DNA of 20,169 bases from contig DFEM01000009.1 of assembly GCA_002369155.1 (NCBI GenBank), forward strand, positions 1 through 20,169, written 5' to 3'. The position numbers and the translations under genes are program-made. The stretch is from Lachnospiraceae bacterium UBA3802 (GTDB taxonomy: Bacteria > Bacillota > Clostridia > Lachnospirales > Lachnospiraceae). The notes under the pieces are model-generated. The model was not told the DNA's origin. It worked only from the letters and a program-made list of their open reading frames with translations, and did not search any database. Positions 6,721-13,883 of the stretch are shown in pieces. The first letter of the stretch is position 1; every line of letters begins with the position of its first letter.

Positions 6721-8877
6721 TTATAATAAATCAAGCGATACTTTAAACGATATCATCCTCTCCGTCTCACTCGAATCGAATTTGATGACGTAGGCCTGCA
6801 TATCGCTGTCTATGGAAACTATTGTACCTTCTCCGAGAATCAGATGCTTTACTCTGCTTCCCTCTTCAAAAAGATCTTTTTTATCTTTAATCATGGACTT
6901 ATCGTAAAGCTCTATATATTCTTTGGTCTCTTTGATAAGCGCATCGTTTGGCTCGTTGATATATTCAAGATATTTTTTATCTATGTCAAAAAGGAATCTT
7001 GAAGGAAATCTGGGAGATCCGTCAAAGTTTCGTCCCATCGCCTCTGTCAAAAAGAGCGTGTCTTTCGCTCTTGTAATCGCCACAAAAGCAAGGCGTCTCT
7101 CCTCTTCCATCGCAGCTTCCGTCCTCGTCTTTTTGGAAGGAAATACTCCTTCGTTTAATCCGCATATAAATACATTCTTGAATTCAAGACCTTTGGCCGC
7201 ATGCACGGTCATGAGTTTGACACGGTCCTTCGTATCCTCAAGATCTGTATTCGTGTAAAGTGCTATATGCTTTAAATAAGAATCAAGATTCGTCTCTTCA
7301 CCGCATGTTACTTCGTATTCGTATATCGACTGTTTTAATTCCGCAAGATTATCAAGTCTCTCCTGCGCACCTTCTGTTCGAAGCGCCTCCTCATATCCGC
7401 TTAACTGAAGTACCTTGGTCAAAAGTTCGGATATGCTTTTCTTATCAAGGTTCTCCGACAATTTATCCATAAGCTCGAGGAAATCATTTGCTTTGGTACT
7501 CTTAAATATCGGATTGTCTATATTTTCCTTAAGTGCCTGATAAAGCGTAATTCTCTTATTCTCGCTTACTTCCTCGAGGAACTTGATTCTCCTCTCTCCC
7601 ATGTTTCTCTTTGGCGTATTGACTACTCTCTTAAATGCGAGATCATCGGCCGAGACAAGCATCCTAAGATAGGAAAGCGCCACCTTAATCTCTATCCTGT
7701 CATAAAACTGAACACCGCTGTATATCACATAGGGAATCTTGTTGGTAAAAAGCGCATGCTCTATGCTTCTTGTTAAGAAATGAGATCTGAAAAGAATCGT
7801 CATATCTTTGTAATTGTCATTGTTCTTTTCTTTTAATTCCGTAATTTTTGCCACGATAAAATCAGCCTCATCATCGGAATTCTTCGCAAAATATGCGTAG
7901 CTATTCGCACCCTCTCCCCTTAAGGAAACGAGGTTTTTATCTTCTCTGTATTTGTTCTTTGCAATAAGAGAATTGGCCACATCGATAATGCTTTTGACTG
8001 AACGGTAATTATCATTCATCATGACGGTCTTAGTACCCTTAAACTTCTTATCGAAATCGAGAAGATAATGAATGTTGGCCCCACGCCAAGTGTATATCGT
8101 CTGGTCCGGGTCTCCCACGACAAAAAGATTCTTGTGATAATCAGAGAGAACTTCCATAAGTTCATACTGAGGTTTGTCTATATCCTGAAACTCATCAATC
8201 ATTATGTACATGAGTCTCTTCTGCCATTTTAATCTTGATTCTTCGTTAACTTTAAAAGTATAAAGAGTAAAGATAATAAGGTCGTTGTAATCAAGCCCGA
8301 AGCACTTCTTCTCCTGATAAAGATAACCGTAAAAGATAATATCCTTGGCAGTAACCGCAGAGTCATACTTTTCCTTAAGTGTCTCAAGCGACATATCAAA
8401 CATATCGATGTAATAATCCGGCCGCTCAAAAAGTTTAATCATCTCTATCATGTCACGTGCCTTCGAAAAAGTCATATCGCGAAGAGACAGATTTCTCTCT
8501 TCGTAAATGACGGAGAGCATCGCATCAATGTCCGAATTATCAAGTACCAAAAAAGACTTTGGATAATTAAACACAAAACTTTCTTCCTTTAGCACATTGG
8601 CACAAAATCCATGGAAAGTATTGATGTATCCCGTATCCCTGTCCCCTGTCAGCATATGAATACGCTGCCTCATCTCATTGGCGGCTTTGTTCGTAAAAGT
8701 CACACAAAGAATATTGCCGGCAGGAATACCGATATCGTTAACAAGATATGCAAACCTGTGAGTAAGAGTCCTCGTCTTACCGCTACCCGCACCCGCTATA
8801 ACACGCACATACCCTTCGGTGGTCGTAACCGCCTCCAACTGCGAAGGATTCAGTTTATCCAAAATCTGCTCTGACAT
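6721..8877 (-). CDS. pcrA: ATP-dependent DNA helicase, UvrD/PcrA family (SF1A)
   Basis: A 718-aa 3'-5' DNA helicase with all SF1A motifs: the Q-like LNPSQLEAV; Walker A GAGSGKT (29-35); Walker B DEFQD (228-232); GDPDQTIYTWRG (255-266); NYRS; TVHAAKGLEF; and EEERRLAFVAITRAKDTLFL. The last ~50 residues (FEEGSRVKHLILGEGTIVSI...) match the Tudor-like C-terminal domain through which PcrA/UvrD bind RNA polymerase. Length is close to the usual 720-750. Roles in the family are nucleotide excision repair, removal of RecA filaments and clearing of stalled RNA polymerase. The start is the ATG at 8875-8877; an upstream TTG reads through the GGAG ribosome binding site. It appears monocistronic. The symbol is a family assignment; a second UvrD paralogue elsewhere in the genome is possible. 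Confidence 0.92.
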   Translation of the reverse strand: MSEQILDKLNPSQLEAVTTTEGYVRVIAGAGSGKTRTLTHRFAYLVNDIGIPAGNILCVTFTNKAANEMRQRIHMLTGDRDTGYINTFHGFCANVLKEESFVFNYPKSFLVLDNSDIDAMLSVIYEERNLSLRDMTFSKARDMIEMIKLFERPDYYIDMFDMSLETLKEKYDSAVTAKDIIFYGYLYQEKKCFGLDYNDLIIFTLYTFKVNEESRLKWQKRLMYIMIDEFQDIDKPQYELMEVLSDYHKNLFVVGDPDQTIYTWRGANIHYLLDFDKKFKGTKTVMMNDNYRSVKSIIDVANSLIAKNKYREDKNLVSLRGEGANSYAYFAKNSDDEADFIVAKITELKEKNNDNYKDMTILFRSHFLTRSIEHALFTNKIPYVIYSGVQFYDRIEIKVALSYLRMLVSADDLAFKRVVNTPKRNMGERRIKFLEEVSENKRITLYQALKENIDNPIFKSTKANDFLELMDKLSENLDKKSISELLTKVLQLSGYEEALRTEGAQERLDNLAELKQSIYEYEVTCGEETNLDSYLKHIALYTNTDLEDTKDRVKLMTVHAAKGLEFKNVFICGLNEGVFPSKKTRTEAAMEEERRLAFVAITRAKDTLFLTEAMGRNFDGSPRFPSRFLFDIDKKYLEYINEPNDALIKETKEYIELYDKSMIKDKKDLFEEGSRVKHLILGEGTIVSIDSDMQAYVIKFDSSETERMISFKVSLDLL

Positions 8878-8948
8878 AAAAAAACACTCCAAAAGTTAAC
8901 TGTAATCGCATTATATCATAAAGCGAACAAACTTTCGAGTGTTTTTTT
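8878..8948. repeat. Inverted repeat flanking the helicase promoter
   Basis: AAAAAAACACTC at 8878-8889 is the exact reverse complement of 8937-8948. After a short internal bulge, AAAGTT (8892-8897) pairs with AACTTT (8930-8935). The arms enclose 32 nt containing the -10. A transcript crossing in either direction would form a long hairpin ending in a T7 run, so the repeat may act as a bidirectional terminator. The left arm also contains the helicase ribosome binding site. Confidence 0.6.
8910..8918 (-). promoter_or_regulatory. Promoter (extended -10) of the helicase gene
   Basis: On the minus strand TGATATAAT gives a perfect -10 TATAAT (8910-8915) with the TG extension. No good -35 is seen at 16-18 nt. 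The start would be near 8903, giving a leader of about 25 nt. The element lies in the loop of the inverted repeat 8878-8948. Confidence 0.6.
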
Positions 8949-9234
8949 GAGGGCTTCATTATCTTATCCTGCAACAGGAATATGTTTTGATGAAAAACTC
9001 CGGTGTTGCTTACTTGGATAAAGTCATTATCTTAAGCCTCACCATTGTAATTCGAAATGAATTTTTGAATGAGTAAAAATAGGAGAAATGCCTGGATGCA
9101 TATAAAGACCATAACGAATGAGAAATTCTAGATTGTTTAGAAAAGAAATACCTATTATTGTAGGTTGATAATGAGCCCCCTTCGTTTTTTCGATTTTACT
9201 CTATTCAATTTCATCAATTACATAAATTGGACTG
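8949..9234. other. Intergenic region with no convincing gene
   Basis: This A+T-rich stretch before the LytTR promoter has only very short frames. One of 28 codons (8990-9076, starting MKNSGVAYLDKVIILSL) has a weak AGGAA upstream. One of 11 codons (9096-9131, MHIKTITNEKF) lies 10 nt after an AGGAG. Neither resembles a known peptide family. Small hairpins (for example 9150-9165, with 5-bp arms) are not striking. Confidence 0.5.
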
Positions 9235-9263
9235 AGCGGTCAAAAATCGGGTGCAAGCGGTTA
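9235..9263 (+). promoter_or_regulatory. Candidate LytTR-regulator binding direct repeats
   Basis: AGCGGTCA at 9235-9242 and AGCGGTTA at 9256-9263 are direct repeats 21 bp apart, two helical turns. Paired ~9-bp direct repeats with about 12 bp between them are the arrangement bound by AgrA-type LytTR domains. The second repeat abuts the -35 at 9264, a typical activating position. The half-site sequence only loosely matches the AgrA consensus. Confidence 0.6.
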
Positions 9264-9293
9264 TTGCATCGTATTTATCACATATGTTATGAT
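9264..9293 (+). promoter_or_regulatory. Promoter of the LytTR two-component operon
   Basis: A -35 TTGCAT (9264-9269), an 18-nt spacer and a -10 TATGAT (9288-9293) with a TG extension (TGT before the -10). The start would be near 9300, about 46 nt before the ATG. The imperfect hexamers and long spacer fit a promoter needing an activator. Confidence 0.6.
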
Positions 9294-9345
9294 TTTTTTA
9301 TAGAACCCGATTGTCGATTTTGTTCAATCAGACGAGGTATACTAG

Positions 9346-10083
9346 ATGTTCATAAATATTCTTATTTGCGATGACTGTCAAGAAGATTTGATGGCACTTA
9401 AACAAAATATTGAGCGTTTCTTTTTTAATCTCCCGGATACATATGATTATCATATTGACAGTTTTTCTTTGGGAACAGAATTACTCAAAAAATATAACGA
9501 AAACCATTACCAAATTGTTTTCCTCGATATTGAAATGCCAGAAATAAACGGACTAGAAGTAGCAAAAAAATTGCGCGAAAATAATAATTCACTTTTCATT
9601 ATTTTTGTTTCTTCCTATGATCAGTTTATGAAAGATTCTTTTGAAGTTCAGCCATATCAGTATCTTGAAAAGCCTATAATGTTTGATTCGACAAAGAAGG
9701 TACTTCAATCAATAATTAAGACTCTTTCTAATAATCAATCTTCCATTCTCACCATTTCAACTGTAGATGGTGATTATCTTATCAATCTTAAAGAATTGAT
9801 GTATATACAAAATATCAAAGGCAAAAAGAACTATCTTGAATTTCACTTGCAAAGCGGTGAAATATATATAACGAACGGGACAATTCAATCATGGGAGAAT
9901 GCGTTGAAAGAATATGGATTCGTTCCTTCCATGAGAGGAATACTAGTTAATATCTATCACATCAAAATAATCCAAAGTACACAGGTTATACTAAAAAACA
10001 ATGAGTCTTTACCTCTTAGCAGAAGACAAGCAAAAATAATTCACGAAACCTTTGTAAATCATGTAATTTCACTCATTAAATAA
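9346..10083 (+). CDS. LytTR-family response regulator (AgrA-like)
   Basis: A 245-aa two-domain regulator. Residues 1-120 are a receiver domain: acidic pocket Asp9/Asp10 (ILICDD), phosphoacceptor Asp61 (IVFLDIEMPEINGLEVAKKLR), conserved Ser (FVSSYD, ~89-90) and Lys109 (LEKPI). Residues ~130-245 are a LytTR DNA-binding domain (ILTISTVDGDYLINLKELMYIQ, then GFVPSMRGILVNIYHIKII and LPLSRRQAKII). LytTR proteins bind paired direct repeats and often control bacteriocins, quorum sensing or cell-surface genes. A GAGG lies about 8 nt before the ATG. The histidine kinase begins 26 bp downstream and is the obvious partner. Direct repeats at 9235-9263 suggest that it activates its own promoter. Confidence 0.93.
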   Translation: MFINILICDDCQEDLMALKQNIERFFFNLPDTYDYHIDSFSLGTELLKKYNENHYQIVFLDIEMPEINGLEVAKKLRENNNSLFIIFVSSYDQFMKDSFEVQPYQYLEKPIMFDSTKKVLQSIIKTLSNNQSSILTISTVDGDYLINLKELMYIQNIKGKKNYLEFHLQSGEIYITNGTIQSWENALKEYGFVPSMRGILVNIYHIKIIQSTQVILKNNESLPLSRRQAKIIHETFVNHVISLIK

Positions 10084-10109
10084 TTATTCTTCTTTTAAGG
10101 CAGGAAAAA

Positions 10110-11420
10110 ATGGCACATTCTATTTCTTCTTTTCTTGGATCGATGCTCGATCTTGGCGCTTTAGTTTTGTATTTTTACATTTTTATGAAGAAAAGGAAAC
10201 AAAATATACCTTTTCCTTTTTTGATGTTTTCATTTATCTTAAGTGAATTAGTTGTCGTATTTTCTTCAATAATCCTTTCATCAAACTTTTCATTTTATGC
10301 TGGTCTTATACGATTAAGTATTAGTCTTATTTCAACCTTTCTTTTAACCCTGTTCTTTGAATCAAAGTTACTTTACCGTATTTTCTTTTCTATAAGTTAT
10401 CAAGCTATAATTGCACTGTCTGAGTTTATTGCTCAACTGTTTGTTCAATATTATTTAAGATTGCCAGAAGAAAGTATCTCAAATATCGAAGACTTAATAT
10501 GTTTTTTGTCCTTAACCATCACTTTATTTTTTATAATATTAATATCTATAATATTCAAAAAAAGAAATCTATATATATCTGTACAACATTATTTTCTTTT
10601 ATTAATTACTCCTATCATAACTATATTTACTGCTTTTAATCGAAATATCCTGGAATCCTCTATAACACACCCTTTTTCATATGTATTATTAATCACAGGA
10701 TTTGTAATTATAAATTATTCTAATTTTATTCTTTTAATTATTTCATCTAATTCATTCGCCGAAAGAGAAAAAATGAATCTTATTCTTAAACAAAATGAAT
10801 ATCAGCAGGAAAAATATAACCAATTATCTTCCGCTTATAAAAAACTTAGGAAATATCAACACGATACCAAAAAAAGATTCATGTACATCAACGATTGTAT
10901 TCAAAACAAAAAATATAATGCTGTAATACCTTATCTAGAACAATCCATGAACGAATTAAATTCAAGTTACAGCAAAATCAATACCGGAAATCTCGTAATT
11001 GATTCTTTTGTAAGTAACTATCTTCTTCTGTGTGATGATAATAAAATTGAATTTAATCCCAATTTGCAAATTGATTCATCTCTAATTCCCATAAATGACT
11101 ATGATTTATCCATTGTTCTCGGAAATCTTCTGGATAACGCTGTGAATGCATGTAATAATATTCATCACCCCAACAAAAAATTCATCAATTTACATATTTG
11201 TACGGATTTGCAAACCGATCAATTTGTAATACACATAATTAATTCCAAAGCACAAAAAACCGTATCAGAGAACGATGAAATCATTCACGGATACGGCTTA
11301 ATCAATATTAAAGAGCATATAGAAAAATCGTTTGGTATAATAAATTTTAAAGAATCTGATGAAGAATTCGAAACTTCAATTATCATTCCTATTACATCTC
11401 AGAATAATACTAAAAAATAG
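10110..11420 (+). CDS. AgrC-like sensor histidine kinase (GHKL, HPK10 type)
   Basis: A 436-aa membrane sensor kinase. Residues 1-215 hold about six hydrophobic segments with short loops, the polytopic sensor typical of AgrC/ComD kinases that detect peptides. A linker leads to the phosphoacceptor region KKLRKYQHDTKKRF, with His251; the usual HDYxN is altered to HDTKK. The GHKL ATPase domain (~325-430) has the N-box VLGNLLDNAVNAC and G-box HGYGLINIKEHI. In the family, ligand binding triggers transfer of phosphate to the receiver Asp of the LytTR partner encoded just upstream. The gene has an AAGG..AGGA ribosome binding site and is clearly cotranscribed with the regulator. It is visibly richer in A+T than neighbouring genes, which may reflect transfer. 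No signal-peptide gene is adjacent. Confidence 0.9.
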   Translation: MAHSISSFLGSMLDLGALVLYFYIFMKKRKQNIPFPFLMFSFILSELVVVFSSIILSSNFSFYAGLIRLSISLISTFLLTLFFESKLLYRIFFSISYQAIIALSEFIAQLFVQYYLRLPEESISNIEDLICFLSLTITLFFIILISIIFKKRNLYISVQHYFLLLITPIITIFTAFNRNILESSITHPFSYVLLITGFVIINYSNFILLIISSNSFAEREKMNLILKQNEYQQEKYNQLSSAYKKLRKYQHDTKKRFMYINDCIQNKKYNAVIPYLEQSMNELNSSYSKINTGNLVIDSFVSNYLLLCDDNKIEFNPNLQIDSSLIPINDYDLSIVLGNLLDNAVNACNNIHHPNKKFINLHICTDLQTDQFVIHIINSKAQKTVSENDEIIHGYGLINIKEHIEKSFGIINFKESDEEFETSIIIPITSQNNTKK

Positions 11421-11431
11421 AAATCTCTATT
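11412..11431 (-). terminator. Weak terminator between convergent genes
   Basis: On the minus-strand transcript a 6-bp A+T-rich stem (11426-11431 with 11416-11421) with a 4-nt loop runs into a T6 tract (11412-11417). It overlaps the stop of the 162-aa gene, and its left arm overlaps the kinase stop codon. Only 6 bp separate these convergent genes, and no better terminator is seen for either. Confidence 0.35.
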
Positions 11432-11915
11432 CTCCTATTTGACTCAGGATTCTTTCTATTCTCTCATTCTTCTCATGCCATACAGTACTTATTGGCCATG
11501 GAAGATCAAGTATGTATTGTCTGTCTCCGGGATTTAATATATCTAGTTCCTTCAAGAAGGCTTCTTTGTCTTTGTATAACCTTTTTCCAAAATCTATAGC
11601 GACATATTCTTTAGATTCATCTTCTTCTATCACAACTTGCTTGAATGATGTTCTTCCAATATTGTCCTGAACTTTCTCATAAGTTACTCTTTTGTTTGAA
11701 GAAGAGTTCCCTGGATCTTCGAGATTAATTACACCGCATTCAATATAATGCTTCCAAACCATGTCTCGGATTTTTTCTTTCGGTGTCGGAAAATCCAGTC
11801 TTTTATATATTTCTTCTACAGAATAACCTTTATCTGCCAATGAACGAATAGCATCTCCGGATGCAAAGTCCATCGTAAAATCCGCCAAAGCCTGATTAAA
11901 AAATTTATTACTCAT
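11427..11915 (-). CDS. Unrecognised 162-aa protein
   Basis: No family is recognised. The N-terminal third is predicted helical (FFNQALADFTMDFASGDAIRSLADKGYSVEEIYKRLDF) and resembles a helix-turn-helix-like or helical adaptor segment. The middle (KVQDNIGRTSFKQVVIEEDESKEYVAIDFGKRLYKDKEAF) looks like beta strands. The end (LNPGDRQYILDLPWPISTVWHEKNERIERILSQIG) is rich in Trp and Pro. There is no signal peptide, membrane segment or cysteine cluster, so it should be cytosolic. The start overlaps the end of the GNAT gene by 4 bp (ATGA), so the two are translationally coupled and may act together. Confidence 0.7.
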   Translation of the reverse strand: MSNKFFNQALADFTMDFASGDAIRSLADKGYSVEEIYKRLDFPTPKEKIRDMVWKHYIECGVINLEDPGNSSSNKRVTYEKVQDNIGRTSFKQVVIEEDESKEYVAIDFGKRLYKDKEAFLKELDILNPGDRQYILDLPWPISTVWHEKNERIERILSQIGE

Positions 11916-12406
11916 AGTTCACACACCATGATATATTCTTCTTCATTCTCGTCGACAGTTTTAAACCCGGCCTTCTCATACATCTTCACTGCATAATTGG
12001 CTTTCTGCACTGCCAAGGAAGCTCTCTTATAACCGTTCTTTTTAAGAAGTTCAAGCATTTTAACCATCAGTTGAGTACCGATTCCATGCCCTCTGTATTC
12101 CTTATACAATGATATGGCAAATGAAGGTGTATCATCATCCACGTGACCATAATCATTCATAATACGAGTCCATACAGCACCTACAACCTTATCATCTGTC
12201 TCAGCAAACAGGCAATAATCTCCTTTATTACATCCGAAATCTTCTGTATATACTCTCAGTTCCGGCTTTTCAACAATATCTTTGTCGGGAGGCTCTATGC
12301 CTTCAGGAATATATATAGCTTCGTATAAAAAATCTTTAAGTAAATCTGTCTCGTTCCCTCTGATATTTCTGATAATATAATTCATCGACTCATCACTTTG
12401 CATCAT
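11912..12406 (-). CDS. GNAT-family N-acetyltransferase
   Basis: A GNAT-fold acetyltransferase of about 164 aa. The acetyl-CoA loop is SLYKEYRGHGIGTQLMVKMLELLKK (R-G-H-G-I-G), and the motif B region is KRASLAVQKANYAVKMYEKAGFKTV. The N-terminus (IIRNIRGNETDLLKDFLYEAIYIPEG) is typical of RimI-like or general acetyltransferases. The substrate is unknown. The start is uncertain. The ATG at 12404-12406 is 6 bp after the upstream lipoprotein stop, and its GGAA lies within that stop region. The ATG at 12401-12403 and a later one at 12383-12385 are alternatives. It overlaps the next gene by 4 bp. Confidence 0.85.
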   Translation of the reverse strand: MMQSDESMNYIIRNIRGNETDLLKDFLYEAIYIPEGIEPPDKDIVEKPELRVYTEDFGCNKGDYCLFAETDDKVVGAVWTRIMNDYGHVDDDTPSFAISLYKEYRGHGIGTQLMVKMLELLKKNGYKRASLAVQKANYAVKMYEKAGFKTVDENEEEYIMVCEL

Positions 12407-12412
12407 TTTCAA

Positions 12413-13681
12413 TTATTCCAAATCATTCAAACACTCGGGTATATCTCTTGGTGAGGTTCCGTCTCTATTAAACGAAGTAGCACCGCCCACCGGCATGTCA
12501 TTGACAATATTTAAACATACTTGGTCGCTGTTTTTAGTCTTAAACGATTCATTTCTTGTCTCATCGCTAAGCCCGAAGAAAAGCATATCCGGATCAACAA
12601 TTCCAACACTATCTTCATAATAAGAATCATATACAAGTTTCTCAAGAACAAGGTCACAGATGTAATTGTTTCCATCTATTTCCACTATAGACCAATACCA
12701 TATTGTTACATCTACATTTTCCATCTTTCCTTCCTGGGAAGATATAACGACACCGTTTCTTTCAAGATATTTATCATAATCATTCTTAAATATTCCTCTT
12801 CCGTTAATCTCATATACTTCCATATGAAGCTGTCCGAGGATGAATGAATATAATTTCATGTACGGACCTTCTCTGTAAAATTCTCGATTGATAACACCGT
12901 ATACTGTCTCCCCTCTTTGAATGCTATCCTTAAATGCATCTGTGTAAGTAGTATTTTTGAATGGGTTCTCCTTTTCAAAAGAGAATTTCATATCTTTGAT
13001 AAGCTGCTTATATATAACCTCTGCTCTTTCTCTGTCCGTGGAATCTGCAGTTAAATTATCATTTATTGTATCTGTAATGTAATCGACAAATTCATCGATA
13101 ATAGCTTTTGTTTCTTCTTTTGCAGTCCCCTCGCCAATTGCATAATGTGGTGTTCCATGTTCATCGGTTGAATCCAATACAATAGAGCCAAAATAATGCA
13201 ATTCGCATGTGCTTTGATCTATAGGAATTACTTCTACTGCCTCCATCATAGGATTGCAGAGAGTTGCCACCATCGTCGCATTATATAAATCTTCAGCCCC
13301 CGAACAATCTTCAAATGTAACCTCGGAATCGGCATTGTAAACCGCAGTTAATAACTGCTTGGTATGCTTTATTACTTTTGGATTATTCGCGTAATAACGC
13401 AAAATAAAATCAGGAATAATCTCAGGATCAAATACATATTTGCCCGTTTCTCTTAAAGTATCAGGTTTAGGCAATAAGTCATCATCGACCATGGAATCAG
13501 ATTCTTCTTCCCCATCATCTTCTTCTATTGCATCTTCTTGGTTGTCTTCATCTTCAATTACAGTTGTTGGATAATCATCAATAACTTCCTCACGTGCATT
13601 GCAGCCATAAGAAAAAAGAACAGAAACAGAAATAAATAATACCAGAGTCCTTGAAATAACCGGTTTGAATGTCTTAATCAT
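12413..13681 (-). CDS. Lipoprotein with inactive transglutaminase-like C-terminal region
   Basis: A 422-aa protein. Its signal peptide ends in the lipobox SYGC (Cys27), followed by an extremely acidic linker (~31-70, runs of Glu/Asp). Residues ~80-210 are unrecognised. Residues ~215-375 resemble the bacterial transglutaminase-like (TGc) domain in order: a helical lead (RERAEVIYKQLIKDMKFSF), YTDAFKDSIQRGETVYGV, EGPYMKLYSFILGQLHMEVYEI, then WYWSIVEIDGNNYICDLVLE and FFGLSDET. In active enzymes the second block carries Cys and the fourth His (HAWN), with Asp following. Here the Cys position is Tyr or Val and the His position is Tyr/Trp, so catalysis is unlikely; the domain call is moderate. A perfect AGGAGG ribosome binding site precedes the ATG. 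It heads a three-gene operon. Confidence 0.75.
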   Translation of the reverse strand: MIKTFKPVISRTLVLFISVSVLFSYGCNAREEVIDDYPTTVIEDEDNQEDAIEEDDGEEESDSMVDDDLLPKPDTLRETGKYVFDPEIIPDFILRYYANNPKVIKHTKQLLTAVYNADSEVTFEDCSGAEDLYNATMVATLCNPMMEAVEVIPIDQSTCELHYFGSIVLDSTDEHGTPHYAIGEGTAKEETKAIIDEFVDYITDTINDNLTADSTDRERAEVIYKQLIKDMKFSFEKENPFKNTTYTDAFKDSIQRGETVYGVINREFYREGPYMKLYSFILGQLHMEVYEINGRGIFKNDYDKYLERNGVVISSQEGKMENVDVTIWYWSIVEIDGNNYICDLVLEKLVYDSYYEDSVGIVDPDMLFFGLSDETRNESFKTKNSDQVCLNIVNDMPVGGATSFNRDGTSPRDIPECLNDLE

Positions 13682-13794
13682 AGTAACCTCCTGTAGCTAA
13701 CACCGATTATGCTTTCCCCTAAGCAATACCCAAGATTGAAATATAGACCTTCACCATTTATTCTTATTTTGAGAAATCAACATCCTCATTTTTC

Positions 13795-13803
13795 ATTATA
13801 ACA
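13795..13803 (-). promoter_or_regulatory. Candidate promoter of the 13681 lipoprotein operon
   Basis: On the minus strand TGTTATAAT gives a perfect -10 TATAAT (13795-13800) with a TG extension. No clear -35 is seen. The leader would be about 107 nt; apart from a small GCTT/AAGC hairpin, no known riboswitch is recognised in it. Confidence 0.45.
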
Positions 13804-13825
13804 AATACTTTAGAAAATACCACAT

Positions 13826-13863
13826 AAAAAAAGCTTGAAAACAGGTTCGTTTTCAAGCTTTTT
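13826..13863 (-). terminator. Rho-independent terminator of the SPFH gene (bidirectional)
   Basis: A perfect 15-bp stem (13828-13842 with 13849-13863), 6-nt loop, followed on the minus strand by a T run (13826-13832). It lies 20 bp after the SPFH stop. Confidence 0.92.
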
Positions 13864-13883
13864 CATTGTTAGAAGTTTAATGT

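Noticed and set aside
8990..9076. The 28-codon frame MKNSGVAYLDKVIILSL..., considered as an AgrD-like precursor
   Set aside because: It lacks a Cys/Ser thiolactone core and the conserved Pro/acidic tail, and no AgrB processing gene is nearby; the ribosome binding site is weak.
9032..9112. A hydrophobic 26-codon minus-strand frame (MVFICIQAFLLFLLIQ...), considered as a signal or toxin peptide
   Set aside because: No ribosome binding site or promoter of its own, and no charged or cysteine-bearing tail as in Agr-type precursors.
9165..9374. A 69-codon plus-strand frame before the LytTR gene
   Set aside because: It runs through the direct repeats, the promoter and the start of the regulator in another frame, has no ribosome binding site, and its composition is not protein-like.
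13682..13794. Leader of the 13681 lipoprotein operon, considered as a riboswitch
   Set aside because: Only a small hairpin is seen, with no match to a known riboswitch core that I can recognise by eye.
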